This document shows positions 8,159-15,600 of a stretch of 16,645 nucleotides of DNA, in pieces (positions within the stretch are counted from its first letter, which is position 1; each line of letters begins with the position of its first letter). The translations under genes and the position numbers were made by a program. Source of the stretch: Chloroflexota bacterium (GTDB lineage Bacteria; Chloroflexota; Dehalococcoidia; Tepidiformales; Tepidiformaceae); assembly GCA_963169135.1 (NCBI GenBank), contig CAUJEQ010000099.1, forward strand, positions 1-16,645, given 5' to 3'. The notes below the pieces were generated by a model. The model ran no database searches. It was not told the DNA's origin and worked only from the letters and a program-made list of their open reading frames with translations.

Positions 8159-8362
8159 ATGAAGGCCGGGATCCACCCCAACTACCAGGAAGCCACGATT
8201 ACTTGCTCATGCGGCAGCGAGTTCAAGACCCGCTCGACCAAGTCGTCCATGCACCTCGATGTCTGCAGCGCCTGCCACCCGTTCTTCACGGGCGAACAGC
8301 GCATCGTCGACACCGCGGGCCGCGTCGAACGCTTCAACCGCCGCTTCCAGCGCGGCAGCTAA
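8159..8362 (+). CDS. rpmE: 50S ribosomal protein L31 (zinc-binding type)
   Basis: A 67-residue L31 beginning MKAGIHPNYQEATITCSCGS and containing DVCSACHPFFTG. The four zinc ligands of the C+ type are present (Cys16, Cys18, Cys36, Cys39), so it should bind zinc and belongs to the form that is replaced by a C- paralogue under zinc shortage in many bacteria. The ATG is preceded by AAGGAAGGGACC, a strong ribosome binding site, 10 bp after rpmA. A rho-independent terminator follows 22 bp after its stop. Confidence 0.96.
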   Translation: MKAGIHPNYQEATITCSCGSEFKTRSTKSSMHLDVCSACHPFFTGEQRIVDTAGRVERFNRRFQRGS

Positions 8363-8384
8363 CGCGCGGAAACCGCACAATACC

Positions 8385-8407
8385 GGGGCGCCTCGTGCGC
8401 CCCTTTT
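8385..8407 (+). terminator. Rho-independent terminator of the L21-L27-L31 operon
   Basis: GGGGCGC (8385-8391), loop CTCGT, GCGCCCC (8397-8403), then TTTT (8404-8407). It has a perfect 7-bp GC stem with a U run. It lies only 17 bases before the ATG of the DUF1385 gene, so that gene is either read through at this site or uses a promoter overlapping the hairpin. Confidence 0.8.
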
Positions 8408-8424
8408 CATTTCTCGGAGTAACC

Positions 8425-9396
8425 ATGACGGACGCGACGTCTCCACAGCCGGCAAACGTCTACTTCGGCGGCCAGGCCGTCATCGAAGGCGTGATGATCC
8501 GCGGTCCCGAGCACATGGCCGTCGCCGTCCGCCACCCCAAGGGCCACATCGTCACCCACTCCGAGCGCCTCACCGGCATCTACACCGGCCGCTCCCGCCG
8601 TATCCCCTTCCTCCGCGGCGTTGTCGTCCTCTGGGAAACCATGGCCCTCGGCATGCGCGCCCTCAACTACTCCTCCCGCATTGCCTTCGAAGAAGAAGTC
8701 GACGAGAACGGCGAACAGGTCGAGTTCCCCGAAAAAGTCCTCTGGGGGACCATGGCCCTTGCCATCCTCTTTGTGGTCGGCATCTTCTTCGCCGGCCCCA
8801 TCCTCCTCGCCAACCTCCTCGAAGCCTTCGATGTCCACCGCTTCTGGATCGTCGCCGTCGAGGGCGTCCTCCGCCTGGTCCTGTTTGTCGGCTACATCGC
8901 CCTCATCGGCCTCATCCCCGATATCCGCCGCGTCTTCCAGTACCACGGCGCCGAACACATGACCATCCACGCCTACGAAGCAGGCAAGCAACTGGTCCCC
9001 GCCGAAGTCCGCCCCTTCCCCAAGGAGCACACGCGCTGCGGCACCAGCTTCCTGCTCGTCGTCGTCTTCGTCGCCCTCATCACCTTCTTCGTCTTCGACC
9101 TCCTCGTCGATGAGGGCATTCTCATCCGTACCGCTTCGCGCATCGTCTTCATGCCCCTTGTCGCCGGCATCAGCTACGAGATCCTCCGCATCGGCGCCCG
9201 CTACGGCGGTAACTGGTTCGTCCACGCCATGTTCGTCCCAAACCTCGCCCTCCAGGCCCTCACCACGAAGGTCCCCGACGACAGCCAGATCGAGGTCGCC
9301 ATCGCCTCCTTCCAAGCCACCCTCGAAGCAGCTGGTGTGGCCCCCGCCTCGGCGAGCGATGCCGAAGCCATCGCCATGGCCCCGCCACTCGACTGA
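8425..9396 (+). CDS. DUF1385 (YqhQ-like) integral membrane protein
   Basis: A 323-residue membrane protein of unknown biochemical role. The family blocks are YFGGQAVIEGVMIRGPEHMA (13-32), FLRGVVVLWETMALGMRAL (62-80), FQYHGAEHMTIHAYEAGKQL (171-190) and HTRCGTSFLLVVVF (202-215). About four membrane helices are visible, near 109-133, 142-165, 207-227 and 239-258. Conserved His/Glu residues in HGAEH...HAYE and the HTRCGTS segment near the membrane suggest a metal or catalytic site, but no reaction is known to me. The ATG at 8425 was chosen for GGAG at 8416 and for family fit; the open frame to the left overlaps rpmE and is spurious. Genes of this family often neighbour rpmE/prfA in Gram-positives and Chloroflexota. 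Confidence 0.92.
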   Translation: MTDATSPQPANVYFGGQAVIEGVMIRGPEHMAVAVRHPKGHIVTHSERLTGIYTGRSRRIPFLRGVVVLWETMALGMRALNYSSRIAFEEEVDENGEQVEFPEKVLWGTMALAILFVVGIFFAGPILLANLLEAFDVHRFWIVAVEGVLRLVLFVGYIALIGLIPDIRRVFQYHGAEHMTIHAYEAGKQLVPAEVRPFPKEHTRCGTSFLLVVVFVALITFFVFDLLVDEGILIRTASRIVFMPLVAGISYEILRIGARYGGNWFVHAMFVPNLALQALTTKVPDDSQIEVAIASFQATLEAAGVAPASASDAEAIAMAPPLD

Positions 9397-9436
9397 CGAC
9401 ACGCGCGAAATCTTCACACTCCGGCTCTGGAGAGTT

Positions 9437-9456
9437 TAGAACGTTTGTTCTACACT
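9437..9456 (+). promoter_or_regulatory. LexA (SOS) box merged with the imuB promoter
   Basis: TAGAACGTTTGTTCTA (9437-9452) is a palindrome apart from its centre and fits the Gram-positive-type LexA site GAAC-N4-GTTC. The -10-like TACACT (9451-9456) overlaps its right end, so bound repressor would block RNA polymerase. The -10 ends 10 bases before the ATG, suggesting a nearly leaderless mRNA. Virtually the same 20-mer stands before dnaE2. Confidence 0.85.
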
Positions 9457-9466
9457 CGCAGATCCG

Positions 9467-10717
9467 ATGGACTCTGCCTGTCTCCAGGTACCCAACTTCC
9501 TCATTGCGCTCGCCCGGCGCGACCACCCCGAACTGGCCAAACGCCCGGTCGTGGTCGGCGGCGCCCCCGAAGAGCACGCCCAGGTCACCGCCTGCTCCGC
9601 CGAAGCAGCCGCCGCGGGCGTCACCATCGGCACCACCCTCCGGCGGGCTCTCGCGCTCTGCCCCAACGCCGTCTTCCTCCCCCTCCAGGAAGCCTTCGCC
9701 CACACCGAAGCCGCCCGCCTGACAGACCTCATCGAGGCCCGAAGCCCCCTGGTCGAGGTCGTCGCCCCCGGCCACATCCACTTCGAGGTCCGGGGCCTCG
9801 CCCGCCTCGCGAAGATGAGCGATGAGCAATACCTCGCCGAACTCCTCGAATCGGTCAGCGCTGAAACTGGGCTGGGGGCCTGGCTGGGGGCCGCGAGCAG
9901 CCTCTTCCCGGCCCACGCCGCCGCCAGCGCCCTCCCCGTGATGGGCACGGCGCCACCCGCCCCCGGCTCACCAGCCACGAAATCGCCCAAAACCGGGTGG
10001 GTGCTCGTCCCCGCGGGCCAGGAGCGCGACTTCCTCGCCCATGTCCCCGTCGAGGTGCTCCCGGTTGACCCCGTGATGCACGTCCGCCTGCGCCTCTTCG
10101 GGCTCGAACGCGTCGGCCAGGTAGCTGATATCCCCCTCTCCGCCCTCCAGGCCCAGTTCGGCCCCGACGGCCGACGCGCATGGAACCTCGCCAACGGCCG
10201 CGACCACGCCCGCATCGTCGCCCGCCGCGAAGAGGTGCGCATCACCGAGGAGCTGGACCTCCCCGCGCCAGCCGCCTCCATCGAGCCGCTGCTCGTCGGC
10301 ACCGAAGCGCTCCTCAACCGCGCCCTGGCCCACCCCGCCGTCCGCGGTCAGACCGTCCGCCGGCTCGACTGGTGGCTCGGCCTCGAAAGCGGTGAACAGG
10401 TCGCCCGCCGCGTCGTCTTCCGCGAACCAACGAGCGACGCCCGCCACATGCTCTTCGTCCTGCGGAGCAAGCTCGACCGGCTCGCCCTCGATGCAGCCGC
10501 CGCCAGCGTGGGCGTCACCCTCTCGGGCATCTGCAGCGAATACGCCCACCAGGCCAACCTCTGGCAGATTGGCCCCCGCCGCCAGCGCGAACTCGGACAG
10601 GCGATCGAACAGCTCTCCGCCCGCGCCGGTGGCCCCCAGGTCTACCGCATCGTGGAGGTGCAACCATGGTCGAGAATCCCCGAACGCCAGCTGGCCCTGG
10701 TGGCCTTCGGCTCCTGA
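9467..10717 (+). CDS. imuB: Catalytically inactive Y-family polymerase homologue (ImuB-like)
   Basis: The 416-residue product has the Y-family layout. The start ACLQVPNFLIALARRDHPEL, followed by KRPVVVGG, aligns with DinB 'VDMDAFFASVE.RDNPEL'. But all three catalytic carboxylates are gone: the first Asp is Gln7, and the 'S-I-D-E-A' pair is Gly102-His103 in APGHIHFEV. It also has a helix-hairpin-helix-like LFGLERVGQVADIPLSALQA and a little-finger region. This is the ImuB condition: a non-polymerising adaptor that brings the error-prone polymerase DnaE2 to the β clamp. A QLALVAF segment (408-414) at the very C-terminus resembles a clamp-binding peptide. A LexA box overlaps its promoter. The ATG at 9467 has no Shine-Dalgarno. 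The next gene overlaps its last 52 bases. Confidence 0.87.
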   Translation: MDSACLQVPNFLIALARRDHPELAKRPVVVGGAPEEHAQVTACSAEAAAAGVTIGTTLRRALALCPNAVFLPLQEAFAHTEAARLTDLIEARSPLVEVVAPGHIHFEVRGLARLAKMSDEQYLAELLESVSAETGLGAWLGAASSLFPAHAAASALPVMGTAPPAPGSPATKSPKTGWVLVPAGQERDFLAHVPVEVLPVDPVMHVRLRLFGLERVGQVADIPLSALQAQFGPDGRRAWNLANGRDHARIVARREEVRITEELDLPAPAASIEPLLVGTEALLNRALAHPAVRGQTVRRLDWWLGLESGEQVARRVVFREPTSDARHMLFVLRSKLDRLALDAAAASVGVTLSGICSEYAHQANLWQIGPRRQRELGQAIEQLSARAGGPQVYRIVEVQPWSRIPERQLALVAFGS

Positions 10718-10995
10718 ACCAGCCCAGGCCCGCCGCCGTCGAGGCCACACCCGCCGGCGAACCCACCGCCGCCGTCTGGCAGGGCCGCTACCAGCGCGTC
10801 CGCGCCATCGCCGATAGCTGGCGCATCGACGACGAATGGTGGCGCGACGAGATCGCCCGCCGCTACTTCGTCGTCGACCTCGAGTCCGGCCGCCGCCTTA
10901 CCGTCTTCTGCGACCTCGTGACCGGCACCTGGTACGCCCAGCCCTACGAAGGCCCGCGCGATGGCGGCAGCATCCTCCGCGGCCGCGCCGGATAA
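10666..10995 (+). CDS. Small DUF6504-like protein, overlapping the end of imuB
   Basis: A 109-residue protein. After ~35 Pro/Ala-rich residues comes one compact block: AAVWQGRYQRVRAIADSWRI, DDEWWRDEIARRYFVVDLES, GRRLTVFCDLVTGTWYAQPY. This W-rich pattern (WR.DDEWWR.E..R.Y..V....G..LTVF.DL.TG.WY) looks like the DUF6504 domain that I recall being found next to, or fused to the C-terminus of, ImuB-like proteins; the name should be checked. The ATG at 10666 lies in another frame inside imuB, with GGAGG seven bases before it, so translation is coupled. It should be a third part of the SOS unit; no imuA is seen in the window. Its role is unknown. Confidence 0.75.
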   Translation: MVENPRTPAGPGGLRLLNQPRPAAVEATPAGEPTAAVWQGRYQRVRAIADSWRIDDEWWRDEIARRYFVVDLESGRRLTVFCDLVTGTWYAQPYEGPRDGGSILRGRAG

Positions 10996-11023
10996 TCCGC
11001 CACCATCGCCCGTAACCTCGCCA

Positions 11024-11193
11024 CTACTCCGCGAAGAACAGCGGCGGTTTGGCACGACAAGCGTCTGCCTCTCACCGTCCGCGGTCACACGCCGCAGCTT
11101 AATATGGCTACCCCGCTGAGAGACCGCCTCAAACCCAAACCGTTCGAGAATGGTCACCACACCGGTGCCAGACAGGGGCCGAAGCCTACGCAA
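11024..11193 (-). pseudogene. hicA: Degenerate HicA toxin (mRNA interferase) gene
   Basis: From TTG 11193, which overlaps the hicB stop region, the frame reads MRRLRPLSGTGVVTILERFG, then FEAVSQRGSHIKLRR, then RQTLVVPN. This is the HicA double-stranded-RNA-binding-like fold with the catalytic His in GSHIKL. Similarity stops at about base 11047. The expected end (roughly 'HREL..GTLR.I.R.AG') does not follow. Instead the frame runs on without stop to 10642, antisense to the two upstream genes. A shift into one neighbouring frame meets TAG at 11024; the other continues ...VLRGVVARLRAMV to a TAG at 10944. I read this as a frameshift or loss of the 3' end, so the toxin is probably inactive. A sequencing error at ~11045 is an alternative. 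Confidence 0.6.
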
Positions 11194-11413
11194 CCGCCGG
11201 TTCCAGCTCGAACGTAACAACGATCGCCGGCTCAGCCGCGAGCCCCAGCGCTGCCAGGTCCTCTCCCTCCAGCGCGAGCTCCACGGCCTCTTTCAGATTC
11301 GCGGCTACCTCGTCCAGCGTCGCACCCTGGGTCACCACGCTGAGCTGGGGGCACTCCGCGACATACCCCGACTGTTCACCGGGCCGGATGATTGCCTGGA
11401 TCGTCCGTTGCAT
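11186..11413 (-). CDS. hicB: HicB-family antitoxin
   Basis: The 75-residue product reads MQRTIQAIIRPGEQSGYVAE, then CPQLSVVTQGATLDEVAANL, then KEAVELALE. This is the short HicB form: a partially degraded RNase-H-like fold with the 'GYVAECP.L..VTQG.TLDEA..NL.EA' signature and no separate DNA-binding domain visible. It should bind and neutralise HicA. The ATG at 11413 is preceded on the minus strand by TACGCT six bases upstream, in place of a Shine-Dalgarno. hicA begins five codons' length back across its stop (TTG at 11193, stop at 11188-11186), so the pair is in antitoxin-first order. The antitoxin looks intact while the toxin does not. Confidence 0.87.
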   Translation of the reverse strand: MQRTIQAIIRPGEQSGYVAECPQLSVVTQGATLDEVAANLKEAVELALEGEDLAALGLAAEPAIVVTFELEPAVA

Positions 11414-11419
11414 GCGCGG

Positions 11420-11425
11420 AGCGTA
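11420..11425 (-). promoter_or_regulatory. Candidate -10 for leaderless hicB
   Basis: On the minus strand TACGCT (TANNNT pattern) ends six bases before the hicB ATG, so transcription would begin at or next to the start codon. No clear -35 was found. The call rests on position and on the same arrangement at imuB, dnaE2 and the aminotransferase gene. Confidence 0.35.
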
Positions 11426-11476
11426 CCAGACGGCGCCCCCACTGGGCACTGCTCCACAGAGCGTCAGCCCTCCCGG

Positions 11477-11485
11477 TGCTATCCT
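11477..11485 (+). promoter_or_regulatory. Extended -10 for the aminotransferase gene
   Basis: TGC-TATCCT: the TG of an extended -10 at 11477-11478 and the hexamer at 11480-11485, ending 10 bases before the ATG at 11496. No Shine-Dalgarno stands before that ATG, so a leaderless transcript is likely. Confidence 0.45.
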
Positions 11486-11495
11486 TGGCCCACCC

Positions 11496-12692
11496 ATGGA
11501 CTACGACAGCCTGCTCGCCCACCGCACCCACACCATGCAGGCCAGCGCCATTCGCGAAATCCTCAAGGTCGCCTCCTCGCCCGGCATGGTCTCCCTCGCC
11601 GGGGGCCTCCCTGCCGCCGAGAGCTTCCCCCTCGAGATCATGGAAGAGCTCACCGGCGCCGTCCTCGCGAAATACGGCGCCCAGGCGCTCCAGTACGACG
11701 CCAGCGAGGGCTTCCTCCCCCTGCGCGAGGCCCTCGTCCCCCACCTCGCCGCGCGCGGCGTCCAGGCCACCGCCGAGGGCATCACCATCTTCAGCGGCTC
11801 CCAGGGCATCCTCGACGGCATCGGCAAGATCCTCATCTCTCCCGGCGACGTGGTTGCCGTCGAAGCACCGACCTACCTTGGCGCGCTCCAGGCCTTCAAC
11901 CCCTACGAACCCCGCTACGCTGAAATCGAGACCGACGCGGATGGCCTCATCCCCGAGTCCCTCGACCGCGTGCTCGCGGCCCAGCACGTGAAGTTCGTCT
12001 ACCTCGTCCCCACCTTCCAGAACCCCACCGGCCGTACCCTTCCCCTCGACCGCCGCCATGCGGTCGCCCAAATCCTGCGCAAGCACAACGCCCTCCTGCT
12101 CGAAGACGACCCCTATAGCGACCTCCGCTACACCGGCACCCCCGTGCCGCCAATCAAGTCGCTCGCCCCGGGGAACGTCGTCTACTCCAGCACGCTCTCG
12201 AAGACGTTTGCCCCCGGCCTCCGCGTCGGCCTCTGCGTGGCGCCCGCGCCCATCCAGCGCTGGATGGTTACCGCTCGCCAGGGGGTCGACCTTCACACCA
12301 GCACCTTCGCCCAGGCGCTCGCCGCCGAGTACATCTCGGCGGGCTACCTGGAGCGCCAGCTGCCCCGCATCCTCGACATCTACCGCCCTCGCCAGCAGGC
12401 GATGATCGACGCCCTCGCCGCCCACCTGCCCGAAGACTTCTTCTACACGCGCCCCGAAGGCGGCATGTTCATCTGGGTCGAGGGCCCGCCCGGCTTCGAC
12501 GCCGAAGCCCTCCAGCTCCGCATCCTCGAACGCGGCGTCGCCTTCGTGCCGGGCAAGTACTTCTACGTGAACCCCGAAGGCAAACAGAACACCTTCCGGA
12601 TGAACTTCACCGCCGCCGACCCGGCCACCATCGAGCGCGCCATCACCATTGTGGGCGACGCCATCGCCGAGGAACTCGCAGCCAGCCGCTAA
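11496..12692 (+). CDS. PLP-dependent class I/II aminotransferase (2-aminoadipate/aromatic type)
   Basis: The 398-residue product is a fold-type I aminotransferase of the LysN/MocR-catalytic-domain subgroup. It has MVSLAGGLPAAESFP (31-45), YDASEGFLPLREAL (67-80), FSGSQGILDGIGKIL (99-113), VPTFQNPTGRTLP (171-183) with the Asn of NPTG, and LLEDDPYSDLRY (201-212). The Schiff-base lysine is in SSTLSKTFAPGLRVG (Lys236), and the carboxylate-binding Arg is in FRMNFTA near the end. It lacks the GntR DNA-binding domain of MocR regulators. Substrate is uncertain: 2-aminoadipate, branched-chain and aromatic amino acid enzymes share these motifs. The ATG at 11496 fits the family start; the longer open frame leftwards overlaps hicB. 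It is divergent from hicB, and its stop lies four bases from the convergent dnaE2 stop. Confidence 0.9.
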   Translation: MDYDSLLAHRTHTMQASAIREILKVASSPGMVSLAGGLPAAESFPLEIMEELTGAVLAKYGAQALQYDASEGFLPLREALVPHLAARGVQATAEGITIFSGSQGILDGIGKILISPGDVVAVEAPTYLGALQAFNPYEPRYAEIETDADGLIPESLDRVLAAQHVKFVYLVPTFQNPTGRTLPLDRRHAVAQILRKHNALLLEDDPYSDLRYTGTPVPPIKSLAPGNVVYSSTLSKTFAPGLRVGLCVAPAPIQRWMVTARQGVDLHTSTFAQALAAEYISAGYLERQLPRILDIYRPRQQAMIDALAAHLPEDFFYTRPEGGMFIWVEGPPGFDAEALQLRILERGVAFVPGKYFYVNPEGKQNTFRMNFTAADPATIERAITIVGDAIAEELAASR

Positions 12693-12696
12693 CCCC

Positions 12697-15600
12697 CTAC
12701 CCGAAGTCGTGCGAGACCGGCGTCTCGATGAAGCCCGGCAGCGGGCACGGCCGGAAGTGCTCAGCGATGATGTTCGGGAAGCCGCTCTGCTCGTTATCCA
12801 CCCGCCCCCGCACGATCACGAACGGCGTACCCCGCACCAGTTCGCGCTGCCGCTCCTGCAAGGCCGTATAGATCACCAGGTTCGCCAGCCCGAACTCGTC
12901 CTCCAGCAGCATGAACATCACGCCGCTGGCCGTCTGCGGGCGCTGCCGGGTCACCACCATCCCGGCCATCTCCACGATCATCCCCTGCGGCAGCCGGTTC
13001 GGGTTGCCCACCCCGCCCAGGTGCCGGCTCGTGATGAGCCCCTCGTGCAGCAGTGGCCGCACCAGCGACATCGGGTGGCGCCCCGGGCTCAGCCCCAGCC
13101 GATCGTGATCCCAGGCCAGCTCCTGCCACGCCGAAAGCGCCGGCAGCTCGGCCATGTCCTGCTCCGTCGGCAGCGGCAACGCCAGCTGGTTCTCGCGCGC
13201 GGCATCGCGGCTGGCCACGGCCGCCTCCGTGAGCAGCCCCAGCTGCCAGAGCAACTCCCGCCGGGGCAACCCGAACTCCTCCAGCGCCCCCGCCCGGATG
13301 AGCGTCTCCGCCTGCTCCCGGCTCACCCGCGCTCGCACCAGGAGGTCTCGCAGCGAACGGTACGGTCCGTTCGCCTGCCGCTCTGCCACGATCCGCTCCG
13401 GTAGCGTGGTGTAGCCCTGCCCTCGCGGGTGCTGGCGAATGTCCTGCCAGCCTCCGCCCAGCCCTTTCACCTGCTGCAGCCCCAGCCGGATGTCCCCCTG
13501 CTCCGGCCGGGCCCCCGCCCGGCTCGCGTTGATCGACGGCGGCAACGTCGCGATCCCGTGACGCGCCGCGTCCTGCGTCAGCACCTCCACCGAGTAGAAC
13601 CCCATAGGCTGAGCGTTGAACAGCGAGCAGTAGTACGCCGCCGGGTAGTGATAGCGCAGCCACGCCGATTCATACGCCAGCAGCGCGAACGCCACCGCAT
13701 GGCTCTTCGGGAACCCGAACGCCGCGAACGCCGCCATCTTGTCGAACGCCACTTTCGCCGCCTCGCGGCTCACCCCCATGCGCTCGGCCCCGGCGTAGAA
13801 CTCGGCCGCCAGCGCCTGCATGGCGTCGGACGAGCGCTTGCGGCTCATCGCCCGACGCAGGCGGTCCGCTTGCCCAGGAGTAAAGCCCGCCACCGCGCAG
13901 GAAATCTGCAGCACCTGGTCCTGGTAGAGCACGTGTCCGAGTGTCTCGCCCAGGCAGTGCTCCAGCAGCGGCCCCAGCTCCGGGTGCCCGTAGTCCACTT
14001 CGATAGCCTCGCCCCGGGCCAGCCGCTCGCGGTATTCCATGTACGGACGGAACGCCCCCGCCATGATCGGCCCCGGCCGGATGATCGCGACCTGCACCGC
14101 CAGGTCATCCAGGTTGTTCGGCTGCGTCCGCGGCAGCGTCTGCACCTGCGCCCGGCTCTCGATCTGGAACACCCCCATCGTGTCGCCCTCGCGGATCGAC
14201 GCGTAGATCTCCGGGCTGTCGTGCGGGACCCGCCCCAGGTCGACCCGCACCCCGTGCTCCTCCTCGATGATCTCCAGGCATTCGTCCACCGCCGAGAGCA
14301 TCCCCAGCGCCAGGAAGTCGATCTTCACGAAGCGCGCGTCGTCGGCCGAGTCCTTATCCCACTGGCACACGAACCGCCCGTCCATCCGTGCGGGCTCCAC
14401 CGGCACCACCGATGACAGCGGCTCGGACGAGACGATCACCCCGCCGACATGCTGCCCGATGTGCCGCGGGAAGCCCGCCACCTGCCCCGCCAGCTCCACC
14501 ATGTCACGCCAGATGGGCGCGTCCACCAGCGTCCGCAGCTCCGGCACCTTGCGCATCTCCTCGGCGATGGCCGTCGCGCTCGAATACGGACCGCCCAGCT
14601 TGTTCAGCTTCGCCAGCACCGGCGCCGGCAGCCCCAGCGCCTTCCCGATATCCAGCACCGCGCTCCGGAACCGGTACGTCGGGAACGCCGCCACGATCGC
14701 CGCGTGCTCATCGCCGTAGCGGTCGTAGATCCGCCGCAGCACCTCGTCGCGAATATCGCGCGGGAAGTCCAGGTCGATATCCGGCAGCGAGTGCAGTTCA
14801 TCGTTCAGGAACCGTTCGAGATAGAGGTTGTTCCGCACCGGGTCGATGTGCGACAGCCCGATGAGGTAGCACACGATCGAACTGACCGACGACCCCCGCC
14901 CACGGCCCACCGGCCGTTCATCTGGCTGAAGGCGCGCATCACGGCCCCGCACCTCTACCGCGATCTCGTTCACCAGCTGCAGCAGGTCCCAGTACACCAG
15001 GAAGAACCCGGCCAGCCCGTGCTTTGCGATGAGCGACAGCTCGCGCTCCAGACGTTCGCGCGCCTCTTCGCCGAACGGGTCGGTTGGCGGGTACTTCCGC
15101 CGGAACGCCCGCTCGCACACGCCCCGCAGAAAGCTGTCGAGCGTCGCCCCCTCCGGCACCGGGTAGTCCGGCAGCTCATACGGCAGGTCGCGCGTCAGGT
15201 CGAACGCGCAGCGCTCCGCGATCGCCAGCGTGTTCGCAACCGCCCGCGGGTACCGCTCGAAGCGGCGCGCCATCTCCTCCGCGCTCTTCAGGAAAAACTC
15301 CGAATTCGGACGCCGCTCCCGGTGCGAGCTGTCGAGTGTCAGCCGGTGCCGCACCGCCACCAGCACATCGTTCAGCCGGTGCCGCGTCCGCACGTGGTAG
15401 TGCACGTTGTTAGTCGCCACCACCTCTATCCCGCAACGCTCCGCTACCGCCGCCAAGGCCGCCACCCGCTCCGTATCGCCGAACATGTCGTGGTGCTGCA
15501 ATTCAACGAAATAGCGTTCGCCAAACACATCGCGGTACTCCCCGGCAAGTTCGGCCGCCCGCCGCGGCTCCGCAACCGCCAGCCGCGCCAGCTCCGAATC

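Noticed and set aside
8407..9417. 336-codon open frame opposite the DUF1385 gene
   Set aside because: Extremely acidic shadow sequence with no recognisable domain; the plus-strand membrane protein explains the region.
9968..10750. 260-codon open frame opposite imuB
   Set aside because: Shadow of a high-GC gene; no start signal and no family likeness.
10642..11047. The frame running on from hicA as a genuine long HicA fusion
   Set aside because: The extension is antisense to imuB and its partner and has the Ala/Gly/Val/Asp composition of a shadow frame.
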